A stretch of 12,172 nt of DNA. It comes from Geoglobus sp. Its GTDB lineage: Archaea; Halobacteriota; Archaeoglobi; Archaeoglobales; Archaeoglobaceae. Positions 6,360-12,172 of the stretch are shown in pieces. The translations under genes and the position numbers were made by a program. Within the stretch, counting starts at the first letter, position 1, and each line of letters begins with the position of its first letter. The stretch spans positions 6,298-18,469 of the forward strand of contig JALURI010000010.1 of NCBI GenBank assembly GCA_027016965.1, given 5' to 3'. Below the pieces are notes generated by a model. The model had not been told where the DNA came from. It worked only from the letters and a program-made list of their open reading frames with translations, and ran no database searches.

Positions 6360-7025
6360 ATGGAAATAAAAGCCATAGCTATTGACATTGATGGTACCCT
6401 CACTGACAAAAGAAGGAGTCTAAACTGCAGTGCGGTTGAGGCTCTGAGAAGGCTGAAAGTGCCAGTGGTTCTTGCAACAGGAAATATATCATGTTTTGCA
6501 AGGGCTGCAGCAAAACTCATTGGCATTTCAGACACGGTCATCTGTGAGAATGGTGGTGTTGTCAGATTTGAATATGATGGTGAAGATATAGTTCTTGGAG
6601 ATAAGGAGAAATGTTACAGAGCTCTACGGGCTCTTGAAAAAGAATTTGATGTTGTCTTGCTGGATGACAGCTACAGAAAAGCTGAAATCTGTCTCAGAAG
6701 AACTTTCAAAAAGGAGGATGCGGAGAAAATCCTCGAGGATTATGGAGTCAGGCTCATAGATTCTGGGTTTGCGTATCACATAATCGATGCCGATGTCAGC
6801 AAGGGAAAGGCTCTTGAATACATTGCAGAAAAGATGGGTATCGATCCCGGGAATTTTGCCGCAATTGGAGATTCTGAAAATGATGTTGAGCTTTTTGAAG
6901 CTGCTGGAATGGGTATAGCTGTTGCAAATGCACATCTGAAGCTCAAAAAAATTGCGGATATTGTCACATCAAAGCCAGATGGAGATGGTGTTGTTGAAGC
7001 ACTCGAGTTTCTGGGGCTTATATAG
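6360..7025 (+). CDS. pgp: Phosphoglycolate phosphatase, archaeal HAD (Cof-like) type
   Basis: The 221-residue HAD hydrolase dephosphorylates 2-phosphoglycolate in the archaeal family assignment. HAD motifs are complete: nucleophile D9 and acid D11 in DIDGTLTD, the threonine of VLATGN (T40), the lysine region VSKGKAL (K148/K150), and GDSENDVEL with D171 and D175. A C2-type cap domain lies between about residues 80 and 150. The start was moved to ATG 6360 from an upstream in-frame ATG (6309), because homologues begin directly with the first beta strand (MxIKAIAIDIDGT) and the A/T element at 6330-6348 lies at leaderless distance. The upstream ATG would also overlap the divergent gene. Other small HAD sugar-phosphate phosphatases are alternatives, since substrate cannot be read from sequence. 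Confidence 0.87.
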   Translation: MEIKAIAIDIDGTLTDKRRSLNCSAVEALRRLKVPVVLATGNISCFARAAAKLIGISDTVICENGGVVRFEYDGEDIVLGDKEKCYRALRALEKEFDVVLLDDSYRKAEICLRRTFKKEDAEKILEDYGVRLIDSGFAYHIIDADVSKGKALEYIAEKMGIDPGNFAAIGDSENDVELFEAAGMGIAVANAHLKLKKIADIVTSKPDGDGVVEALEFLGLI

Positions 7026-7045
7026 AGTTTTAAGACTCCATACAG

Positions 7046-7056
7046 ATATTTTTCTC
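7046..7056 (+). terminator. T-rich tract after phosphoglycolate phosphatase (weak)
   Basis: ATATTTTTCTC lies about 20 bp past the stop in the 56-bp space between two convergent genes. Archaeal termination often needs only a T tract. A short imperfect hairpin GAGT...ACTC (7025-7038) precedes it but is too weak to rely on. Confidence 0.25.
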
Positions 7057-7081
7057 GTGAAATAGCAATTTTAACGATCCA

Positions 7082-7549
7082 CTACTTTTTAAGAAAGAAT
7101 TTCCAGATTCTGTCATTCAGATGGTGGATGTTTTTTACAGCTTTGCCTTTGTTTCCGATCATCTCAACCCCATCCACAAGTGCAACACCAATAGCCAATG
7201 GAGTGAGCTTCTTTTCAACAGCAATATAGCAAAAATCGCCTTCTCTCAATTCCTCATCAGCATAAACAATTCCGGGCTTCATCACATCTGCCCCGTTCAT
7301 TACATACCTCACAGCCCCCTCATCAACCACAACCCTACCCCTCTCAGGTTTGAACTTCATTATGCCATATAGCGTGAAATAGTGCTTCCCGTTATGTTCA
7401 AGAATCAACGGCTCTCCATCAACAAGAAGCACTGTTCTATTATCAACCTCCACTCTGTCAAGTTCTCCTGAAATTTCTATCCTGAAATTTACCTTTATTT
7501 CCTCTGCAACTCTCTTTGCTTCTTTTTTTCTGAGTCTCTGCCTTTTCAT
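7082..7549 (-). CDS. PUA-domain RNA-binding protein (archaeal MCT-1/Tma20-like)
   Basis: This 155-residue protein has a basic N-terminus (MKRQRLRKKEAKRV), an alpha/beta pre-PUA region (to about residue 70), and a C-terminal PUA domain (about 75-150). The PUA domain shows VVVDEGAVRYVMNGADVMKPGI, EGDFCYIAV, PLAIGVALV and the final GKAVKNIHHLNDRIWKF. PUA domains bind structured RNA, and this archaeal group is the counterpart of eukaryotic MCT-1/Tma20, which act with the ribosome. Its exact archaeal role is not established. The frame opens at GTG 7576, but ATG 7549 fits the family start and avoids reading codons through the A/T promoter element at 7562-7574. It is divergent from the LSm-L37e-purF operon, consistent with a translation or RNA theme, and convergent with the phosphatase. 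Confidence 0.85.
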   Translation of the reverse strand: MKRQRLRKKEAKRVAEEIKVNFRIEISGELDRVEVDNRTVLLVDGEPLILEHNGKHYFTLYGIMKFKPERGRVVVDEGAVRYVMNGADVMKPGIVYADEELREGDFCYIAVEKKLTPLAIGVALVDGVEMIGNKGKAVKNIHHLNDRIWKFFLKK

Positions 7550-7563
7550 GGTCTCATCCGATA

Positions 7564-7573
7564 TTTTTAAATA
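7564..7573. promoter_or_regulatory. TATA element for the LSm-L37e-purF operon, possibly shared with the PUA gene
   Basis: TTTTTAAATA contains the self-complementary TTTAAA (7566-7571). On the plus strand it predicts transcription from about 7595, leaving a leader of roughly 20-25 nt that carries the LSm ribosome binding site. For the minus-strand PUA gene it lies about 20 bp from ATG 7549, slightly short for a leaderless start, so a shared role is uncertain. Confidence 0.5.
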
Positions 7574-7604
7574 CACTCAAATTTACTGGGATTAAAAAAT
7601 TCAC

Positions 7605-7610
7605 GGAGGA
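7605..7610 (+). promoter_or_regulatory. Ribosome binding site of the LSm gene
   Basis: GGAGGA ends 7 nt before ATG 7618. It is a strong Shine-Dalgarno site in a window where most genes appear leaderless, consistent with a highly translated operon leader. Confidence 0.7.
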
Positions 7611-7614
7611 TTAA

Positions 7615-7839
<225 letters not shown>

Positions 7840-7848
7840 GGTGATTCC

Positions 7849-8028
7849 ATGTCAGATGGCACAACTTCAATGGGTAAAAGAGGCAGGAAGATCGTCCATA
7901 TTAAGTGCAGAAGATGTGGAAAGGTTTCATTTCACAGGAGAAAAGGATACTGTGTTTCCTGTGGGTTTGGAAAAAGCAGAAGAATAAGGAATTACAGCTG
8001 GGTTGTGAAGAAAAAGGACAGATGCTGA
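7849..8028 (+). CDS. rpl37e: Ribosomal protein L37e (eL37)
   Basis: This small gene encodes 59 residues ([10 protein letters not shown] ... VKKKDRC). It is the zinc-ribbon large-subunit protein L37e. The zinc cysteines are C20 and C23 (CRRC) and C35 and C38 (CVSC), separated by a basic [10 protein letters not shown] stretch, followed by [12 protein letters not shown], all typical of the family. It is rich in lysine and arginine, as expected for an rRNA-binding protein. GAGGTGA (7838-7844), partly overlapping the LSm stop, is its ribosome binding site 4 nt from the ATG. The purF ATG follows one base after its stop, so translation of the three genes is closely linked. Confidence 0.96.
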   Translation: MSDGTTSMGKRGRKIVHIKCRRCGKVSFHRRKGYCVSCGFGKSRRIRNYSWVVKKKDRC

Positions 8029-8029
8029 G

Positions 8030-9400
8030 ATGTGTGGTGTTGTAGGAGTATACTGTGAAAATGAGGATCTGACCTCAAAAATTGCCTTTTTCTCTCTCTA
8101 TTCTCTTCAACATCGGGGACAGGAATCAGCTGGAATATCTGTTTTTGGAGATTACATTCACATCCACAAGGGGATGGGTCTTGTTAATGAGATATTTGAT
8201 TCCAGAAAGCTTGACGGAATGAAGGGGAAAATTGCTGTCGGACATGTCAGGTACTCCACAACTGGGGAGAGCAGAATAGAGAATGCTCAGCCACTCCTTG
8301 TTAAAACAAGACAGGGAGCCATGGCAATAGCCCACAACGGAAATCTGGTGAACTATGCCCCATTGAGATCATCTTTGGAGAAAGAAGGGTCTGTTTTTGT
8401 ATCTGACTCAGATACAGAGGTGATTGCCAAACTTATGGCAAGGGAGATGGCTTCTAATGATCCGATAAACGCAATAGTGAACCTTTCCGGCCAGATAAAG
8501 GGATCTTACACCCTTGTTTTTGCATTCAATGACCTTCTTGTTGGATTCAGAGACTCTCATGGGTTCAAACCTCTTATAATCGGAAAGAGTGACTTTGGAT
8601 ACATAATCGCAAGTGAGAGCTGCGCTCTGGATGCAGTTGGGGCAGAAATTATAAGAGACGTGAAGCCGGGAGAGGCGGTGATTGTGAAGGATGGAGATCT
8701 TGAGTTCATAATGATAGAGGAGTTTGAAAGAAGCTCCTTCTGCGTCTTTGAATACATCTACTTCGCCCGACCTGATTCGGTTATTGATGGTGTGAGTGTT
8801 TACGATGTGAGACAGAGAATTGGGAGAATACTGGCAAGAGAATCTCCTGTTGAGGCAGACATCGTTTCACCTGTTCCTGACAGCGGAACAACATCAGCAA
8901 TTGGATTTTCAAAGGAATCGGGAATAGAGTACCTTGAAGCTCTGATAAAAAACAGATATGTTGGAAGGACATTCATTCTTCCCGGTCAGTCCATTAGAGA
9001 ACTGTCTGTGAAAATAAAGATGAATGCGGTAAGTAAAAACGTTGAGGGTAAGAGGGTGATTCTGATAGATGACAGCATTGTTCGGGGAACTACAAGCAGA
9101 AAGATTGTTGACATGGTGAGAGGTGCTGGAGCAAGGGAAGTTCATTTCAGGGTGGGTAGCCCACCCATAATCTCTCCATGTTATTTTGGGATTGATATGT
9201 CAACAAGAGATGAGCTGATAGCCTCAAGCAAAACGGTTGAGGAGATAAGAGAGGAGATAAATGCTGACAGTCTTGCATATCTCAGCCTTGATGGACTTAT
9301 TGAGGCGGTAGGGAAAAAAAGAGAAGATCTGTGTCTTGCATGTCTCACTGCCAGATATCCTGTTGACATTAGCGAGGCAATGCAGTGCAGAGGCTGCTAA
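8030..9400 (+). CDS. purF: Amidophosphoribosyltransferase (glutamine PRPP amidotransferase)
   Basis: The 456-residue enzyme makes 5-phosphoribosylamine from PRPP and glutamine, the first committed step of purine synthesis. Cys2 follows the initiator Met directly, so only Met removal is needed to free the N-terminal nucleophile and there is no long propeptide. The class II glutaminase domain (1-230) shows LQHRGQESAG (26-35), GHVRYSTTG (71-79) and AHNGNLVN (101-108). The PRT domain has the PRPP loop VILIDDSIVRGTT (343-355). Cysteines C238, C384, C435 and C438 fall where Bacillus-type PurF binds its 4Fe-4S cluster, so this is the Fe-S type. An additional pair, C453 and C456, ends the protein. 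It is the last gene of the LSm-L37e-purF operon and ends flush against the convergent mtnA stop codon. Confidence 0.96.
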   Translation: MCGVVGVYCENEDLTSKIAFFSLYSLQHRGQESAGISVFGDYIHIHKGMGLVNEIFDSRKLDGMKGKIAVGHVRYSTTGESRIENAQPLLVKTRQGAMAIAHNGNLVNYAPLRSSLEKEGSVFVSDSDTEVIAKLMAREMASNDPINAIVNLSGQIKGSYTLVFAFNDLLVGFRDSHGFKPLIIGKSDFGYIIASESCALDAVGAEIIRDVKPGEAVIVKDGDLEFIMIEEFERSSFCVFEYIYFARPDSVIDGVSVYDVRQRIGRILARESPVEADIVSPVPDSGTTSAIGFSKESGIEYLEALIKNRYVGRTFILPGQSIRELSVKIKMNAVSKNVEGKRVILIDDSIVRGTTSRKIVDMVRGAGAREVHFRVGSPPIISPCYFGIDMSTRDELIASSKTVEEIREEINADSLAYLSLDGLIEAVGKKREDLCLACLTARYPVDISEAMQCRGC

Positions 9401-10435
9401 TCAGAGATTAAGAATTTCAGGAACATTTTTGCTGTAAGGGGGATGGATGATTCCATGTTCGGTTATTATTGCAGTCACGTTTTCAAGGGGAGTCGAATCA
9501 AATGCAGGATTGTAAACCTTAACATTTTCAGGAGCTATTAGTGTTTTTCTGCATTTTGTATGACAGTATATCAATTCCTCTCTGTTTCTTTCCTCAATAA
9601 CAACATCCTTGGATTTCCTGTTCCAGTCAAATGTCGTTTTTGGAGCCGCTACGTAGAATGGAATGCTGTGAGCTTTTGCAAGGACCGAGAGTGTGTATGT
9701 GCCAATTTTGTTGAAAACAGCATCTCTCACAATTCTGTCAGCCCCTACGATGACCTTGTTCACCATTCTCTTTTTCATGACAATCCCTGCCATGCTGTCT
9801 GTGATGATAGTAACATCAATACCATCCTGCATGAGCTCCCATGCTGTCAGTCTTGATCCCTGATTCAGCGGTCGGGTTTCGCACGCAAAAACCCTCAGGC
9901 TGATTCCCTTTTTTGCGGCACTTCTTATAACCCCGAGAGCAGTTCCCCAGTAAACAGTTGCAAGACTTCCTGTGTTGCAGATTGTTAATACGGAGTCGCC
10001 CTCCTCAAGCAGCTCTGCTCCTATTTCACCCATTTTCCTGTTTCTCTCAACATCCTCGTCAGCTATTTTCTGTGCTTCATTCAGTGCGAGTTTTCTTATT
10101 TCATCAACATCTTTTCCTTCAATTGCCTTTTTCAAAACTCTTTCAATCCCAACAAACAGATTTACTGCTGTAGGTCGTGTTGATGCCAGATGTTCTGCCT
10201 TTTTTTTGACATGATCTCTCATCTCTCCAGCATCCTGAAATTCTCTCTCGAAGGTGGCGAGAGCAACACCATATCCTCCGGCAGCCTCAAGAGCAGGAGC
10301 ACCACGAACAGCAAGAGTTCTGATTGCCTCTCCAAGCTCTTCAACAGTTTTGCATGTTAAAATATCAAATCTGTCAGGAAGCTCTGTCTGGTCAACAAGC
10401 TTAACAGCGTTGTCTTCCCAGAATATCGTTCTCAT
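9401..10435 (-). CDS. mtnA: Methylthioribose-1-phosphate isomerase (aIF2B-like)
   Basis: The 344-residue protein belongs to the MtnA group of the eIF2B-alpha/beta/delta-like fold. It converts 5-methylthioribose-1-phosphate to the ribulose form in methionine salvage. Catalytic residues are present: C153 in TICNTGSLAT and D233 in VGADRI, with RGAPA (44-48), ACETRPLNQG (184-193), FNKIGTY (241-247) and the C-terminal PAFDSTP motif. These separate it from ribose-1,5-bisphosphate isomerase and from true eIF2B subunits, which lack this set. Older annotations often call such archaeal genes initiation factor 2B. ATG 10435 appears leaderless, with a TATA-like element centred 26 bp upstream. No other methionine-salvage gene is in the window. 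Confidence 0.94.
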   Translation of the reverse strand: MRTIFWEDNAVKLVDQTELPDRFDILTCKTVEELGEAIRTLAVRGAPALEAAGGYGVALATFEREFQDAGEMRDHVKKKAEHLASTRPTAVNLFVGIERVLKKAIEGKDVDEIRKLALNEAQKIADEDVERNRKMGEIGAELLEEGDSVLTICNTGSLATVYWGTALGVIRSAAKKGISLRVFACETRPLNQGSRLTAWELMQDGIDVTIITDSMAGIVMKKRMVNKVIVGADRIVRDAVFNKIGTYTLSVLAKAHSIPFYVAAPKTTFDWNRKSKDVVIEERNREELIYCHTKCRKTLIAPENVKVYNPAFDSTPLENVTAIITEHGIIHPPYSKNVPEILNL

Positions 10436-10451
10436 TGGGAAACAGAATCAG

Positions 10452-10481
10452 GTGAATTTTATTAACTTTTACTGAATTCAC
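10452..10481. repeat. Inverted repeat bracketing the mtnA TATA element
   Basis: GTGAATT (10452-10458) and AATTCAC (10475-10481) are perfect 7-bp arms 16 bp apart. The right arm sits inside the self-complementary TGAATTCA. The TATA-like AGTTAATAAAATTC of mtnA (10454-10467, minus strand, centred about 26 bp from ATG 10435) overlaps the left arm. The arrangement suggests an operator, but no known consensus is recognised and AT-rich repeats of this size can arise by chance. Confidence 0.4.
10454..10467 (-). promoter_or_regulatory. TATA element of mtnA
   Basis: The minus-strand A/T stretch AGTTAATAAAATTC is centred about 26 bp before ATG 10435. No ribosome binding site lies between them, so the transcript is probably leaderless. 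Confidence 0.5.
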
Positions 10482-10499
10482 AAAGCGGAATTATAGACA

Positions 10500-10511
10500 C
10501 TTTTAAATATT
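10500..10511 (+). promoter_or_regulatory. TATA element of the small membrane protein gene
   Basis: CTTTTAAATATT is centred about 27 bp before ATG 10533 but only about 12 bp before ATG 10518. This favours the downstream start on a leaderless transcript. Confidence 0.5.
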
Positions 10512-10532
10512 AAATCGATGGTCAGAATGATC

Positions 10533-10805
10533 ATGGTTGATGTTGTGGATTACGTTTTTTTAACCATCCTCTTTTTCAGTTTCCTGAACATAATTCTATC
10601 GAAAAAACTCAGGAAAATTCCTCTTGTCATGTTATCTTTTGCAATACTCATTCCCGCAACATTAATTGAAGCTCTGTATATACTTGGTTTCCAGTTAGGA
10701 TGGATAGGAGCTTTTTATCTCCTGTTTTCAGCAGGAGTGGCTGTATTTCTTTTCCTTGCTATTGTATTTATTTTTATGCTCGATTTTCTCAGCAAAAAAG
10801 GTTGA
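10533..10805 (+). CDS. Small membrane protein of unknown function, three predicted helices
   Basis: I do not recognise this 90-residue protein. It is almost entirely hydrophobic with three likely membrane helices: residues about 5-24 (VDYVFLTILFFSFLNIIL), about 31-52 after a basic KKLRK loop (PLVMLSFAILIPATLIEALY), and about 57-84, ending in FLSKKG. The basic loop after helix 1 and the short basic tail suggest N-terminus out and C-terminus in. A glutamate lies inside helix 2. ATG 10518 and 10527 are in-frame alternatives, but the TATA position favours 10533. It stands alone, divergent from mtnA, and its stop is 5 bp from that of the convergent zpr1-like gene. The clean promoter, intact frame and strong membrane pattern support a real gene. 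Confidence 0.7.
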   Translation: MVDVVDYVFLTILFFSFLNIILSKKLRKIPLVMLSFAILIPATLIEALYILGFQLGWIGAFYLLFSAGVAVFLFLAIVFIFMLDFLSKKG

Positions 10806-10810
10806 AGATT

Positions 10811-11404
10811 TTACTTCCTTTTCTCGTCTTCAATAACCTTTCGCAGGTAGTCTTCTCCTGTAAGCTCTGTAACAGTCAATCCTGTTTTCAGCTCTTGAGC
10901 CTCACTCTGATCGAGTTTTTCCATGAAAACACTGTCATCGATTATTGCACTGTTTCCGTACGGATCTTCAAGTATCAGTGTGAGGTTCTCCTCCCCTTCT
11001 ATGGCATTTTTGAGCTTATCAAGAATGAACTCACATCTCTCCACCGCTTCAAGATTGTCTGAGTTCCATCTCCTCGCCATCTCAACTATCTCCTTAAATC
11101 TAATCAAAACCCCCTCAACATTGGTGATAAAGCCCTGACTTGCAGGTCCTGGCTCCATGGCAAGTCCCAGTTCGGGTATTCTTACCGTTCCAGACGTTGA
11201 CCTGACTATTTTTGAAAAAAGACTATCTCTGCTTACCTCAAGTTTAAATCTAACCGGATCTTTTATCTCGGCAGAAAAAGAATCAGAATGTTTGAATCCA
11301 CATTGACAGCTTAGGGATGTCAGGAGGATCTTCCCAAAATAAGGTGTATTGTAAAGGACAGTAACCACATTGAGCTCCTTCCCGCATGCGGGACAGGATA
11401 TCAT
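10811..11404 (-). CDS. ZPR1-type zinc finger protein (archaeal)
   Basis: The 197-residue protein matches the archaeal single-module ZPR1 family. The zinc finger is C4-x2-C7 ... C33-x-C35 within SCPACGKE and SCQCGFKHSD. The ZPR1 A-domain follows, with a GTVRIPELGLAMEPG stretch (72-86), GFITNVEGVL (91-100), a helical segment, and the diagnostic LEDPYGNSAI (145-154). Eukaryotic ZPR1 carries two such modules and helps fold translation factor eEF1A; the archaeal role is not known. Its ATG overlaps the sepF stop by 4 nt (ATGA at 11401-11404), so the two are co-translated. The fixed pairing here hints at a shared cellular context, though no mechanism can be read from sequence. Confidence 0.9.
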   Translation of the reverse strand: MISCPACGKELNVVTVLYNTPYFGKILLTSLSCQCGFKHSDSFSAEIKDPVRFKLEVSRDSLFSKIVRSTSGTVRIPELGLAMEPGPASQGFITNVEGVLIRFKEIVEMARRWNSDNLEAVERCEFILDKLKNAIEGEENLTLILEDPYGNSAIIDDSVFMEKLDQSEAQELKTGLTVTELTGEDYLRKVIEDEKRK

Positions 11405-11769
11405 TTTCTGGTTCCTCTTATCTTGTTTCTATCTATTTTAATCCCCATTGGTGTGATTATTATATATTCCTCACCAAGACCGACAATATCTCCGTGCACA
11501 TCTTCTGCAAGCTGTCTGAGGTCTTTGAGAATTCTGTCGTAGGTAAGCTTATCATGTTTTAAAAACGCAACATCTGCAATAACAATATTGCCATCGTATA
11601 CCTGTCTTCTCACCTCAGGTATTTCATTTAGGCTCGTTATTTCAGCAACCTTTATGTATGTTTCACCCTCTCCCTCAAGTTCAGCCTCAAACTCACTGAG
11701 ATCAAGTTCCTCGTATTCATCCACCCTGACTCTCTCCTGCTTTCCAAAGAGCTTTTCAACCAGACTCAT
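11401..11769 (-). CDS. sepF: Archaeal SepF, FtsZ membrane anchor for cell division
   Basis: The 122-residue protein fits archaeal SepF, which tethers FtsZ to the membrane. It begins with a short amphipathic membrane-targeting helix (MSLVEKLFGK), then an acidic linker (about 12-35, YEELDLSEFEAELEGEGE), then the SepF core (about 36-115): TYIKVAEITSLNEIPEVR, VYDGNIVIADVAFLKHD, LKDLRQLAEDVHGDIVGLGEEYIIITPMGIKID. GTG at 11775 is in frame, but AGGTGA (11776-11781) lies directly against it and 6 nt from ATG 11769, so ATG is the start. It is first in a two-gene unit with the ZPR1-type gene. Confidence 0.93.
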   Translation of the reverse strand: MSLVEKLFGKQERVRVDEYEELDLSEFEAELEGEGETYIKVAEITSLNEIPEVRRQVYDGNIVIADVAFLKHDKLTYDRILKDLRQLAEDVHGDIVGLGEEYIIITPMGIKIDRNKIRGTRK

Positions 11770-11775
11770 GACCAC

Positions 11776-11781
11776 TCACCT
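11776..11781 (-). promoter_or_regulatory. Ribosome binding site of sepF
   Basis: AGGTGA on the minus strand lies 6 nt from ATG 11769 and abuts the rejected GTG start at 11775. A TATA-like GTTTAAATAG at about 11803-11812 would start transcription about 10 nt upstream of this site. Confidence 0.6.
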
Positions 11782-11802
11782 GAATTGAATTGGAGTAAAC
11801 AC

Positions 11803-11812
11803 TATTTAAACT
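11803..11812 (-). promoter_or_regulatory. TATA element of the sepF-zpr1 unit
   Basis: The minus-strand sequence GTTTAAATAG is a good TATA match centred about 38 bp before ATG 11769. It leaves a short leader that holds the AGGTGA site. Confidence 0.5.
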
Positions 11813-11853
11813 TTCACTTGTAAAAACTTTTCTGCTTAAGCTTACTATTTTTC

Positions 11854-11882
11854 CGGGGTAGAGTCCTTGATAACATACCCCG
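11854..11882. repeat. GC-rich inverted repeat between sepF and fni
   Basis: CGGGGTA (11854-11860) and TACCCCG (11876-11882) are perfect 7-bp arms around a 15-base loop, in otherwise AT-rich intergenic DNA. The repeat lies about 30 bp upstream of the fni TATA box and about 40 bp upstream of the sepF TATA box, outside both predicted transcripts. That fits a protein-binding site or activator site better than a terminator. Confidence 0.45.
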
Positions 11883-11910
11883 TGCAGAATTTCAGAGAAA
11901 GAAAGAAACG

Positions 11911-11918
11911 TTTTAAAA
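11911..11918 (+). promoter_or_regulatory. TATA element of fni
   Basis: TTTTAAAA is centred about 26 bp before ATG 11941 and is preceded by a purine-rich GAAACG suited to a BRE. There is no ribosome binding site, so fni is probably leaderless. Confidence 0.6.
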
Positions 11919-11940
11919 GCACTTGACTAAACCATTGTCG

Positions 11941-12172
11941 ATGACAACTTCCAGAAGAAAGATAGATCACATTAATATCTGTCTCAGTGAGCCGGTAGAA
12001 TCAAGTTACACTGGATTTGAAGATGTTATGTTTATCCACAACCCCCTTCCTGAAGTGAACTATGATGACATCAGTCTTGAGGTCGGTTTTCTGGGAAAAC
12101 GGATGAGAGCACCGTTTCTCATAGCGTCAATGACCGGCGGACATCCGGATACATACAGGATAAACAAAAATC
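11941..12172 (+). CDS. fni: Type 2 isopentenyl-diphosphate delta-isomerase (partial, runs off right edge)
   Basis: The first 77 codons are present, from ATG 11941 to the window edge. They match the FMN-dependent type 2 IPP isomerase, which interconverts IPP and DMAPP for archaeal lipid synthesis. Visible family features are RRKIDHI near the start (5-11), which contacts substrate, a FEDVMFIHNPLPE stretch (26-38), the first barrel strands with FLGKRMRAPFLIASMTGG (50-67), whose MTGG loop contacts FMN and substrate, and GHPDTYRIN. Full-length members have about 350-370 residues, so most of the enzyme lies to the right. In many archaea this gene sits with other isoprenoid genes, which cannot be tested here. 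Confidence 0.93.
   Translation, partial: MTTSRRKIDHINICLSEPVESSYTGFEDVMFIHNPLPEVNYDDISLEVGFLGKRMRAPFLIASMTGGHPDTYRINKN

Noticed and set aside
7025..7038. GAGT...ACTC hairpin after phosphoglycolate phosphatase as an intrinsic terminator
   Set aside because: The stem is only four Watson-Crick pairs plus a wobble and is AT-rich. It begins in the stop codon and is not convincing beyond the nearby T tract.
9560..10475. Several plus-strand open frames of 70-100 codons opposite mtnA
   Set aside because: All lie antisense to a strongly supported enzyme gene. Their Ser/Phe/Pro-rich composition is what the complement of Glu/Lys-rich codons gives.
11850..11890. tRNA-like or C/D box small RNA at the GC-rich repeat between sepF and fni
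   Set aside because: No acceptor stem, anticodon arm or TPsiC arm can be built, and no paired C (RTGATGA) and D (CTGA) boxes are present on either strand at suitable spacing.

Overview
The window is archaeal and most likely comes from an Archaeoglobales-type euryarchaeon (Archaeoglobus, Ferroglobus or Geoglobus relatives); the genus is not resolved. The evidence is an LSm, L37e, purF cluster, an archaeal Hef helicase, archaeal SepF, ZPR1 and type 2 IPP isomerase genes, an MtrH-family methyl-H4MPT protein, and TATA-type promoters with mostly leaderless or short-leader genes. By eye the base composition is moderately AT-rich. No tRNA, rRNA, CRISPR array or mobile element was seen, and no gap between genes exceeds 300 bases.

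Positions 1-6315 are all on the minus strand. In transcription order, from right to left, they encode: an MtrH-like methyltransferase; a 486-residue unrecognised protein overlapping it by 8 nt; a split-barrel flavoprotein; a shortened siroheme sulfite/nitrite-reductase-like ferredoxin protein; a TatD-like metal hydrolase; an FTR1/EfeU-type iron permease with a DtxR-like operator in its promoter; and the N-terminal helicase part of Hef, which runs off the left edge. Only the first two are clearly one translationally coupled unit. The others are separated by about 30-60 nt and mostly have an AT-rich TATA-like element at leaderless distance.

Positions 6316-10435 hold mainly housekeeping genes. 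Phosphoglycolate phosphatase diverges from the MtrH-like gene out of a single compact AT-rich promoter. A PUA-domain RNA-binding gene on the minus strand diverges from the tight plus-strand operon LSm, L37e (59 aa), purF. purF meets mtnA (methylthioribose-1-phosphate isomerase) head-on with no base between their stop codons.

Positions 10436-12172 hold a small three-helix membrane protein of unknown function, a sepF-zpr1 pair overlapping by ATGA on the minus strand, and the 5' part of fni (type 2 isopentenyl-diphosphate isomerase), which runs off the right edge.

The best candidate for something undescribed is the coupled pair at 4026-6315. An MtrH-like methyltransferase without any other Mtr subunit is co-translated with a protein whose middle resembles a degenerate cobalamin-binding Rossmann domain (GDVGHHIG followed by an S-T-L segment) and whose C-terminus carries four paired cysteines. 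It may be a divergent corrinoid methyl-transfer system. Other points of interest are a shortened siroheme-protein gene with a 6-3-6 palindrome in its promoter, the iron-repressor box at ftr1, and two uncharacterised inverted repeats at the mtnA and fni/sepF promoters.
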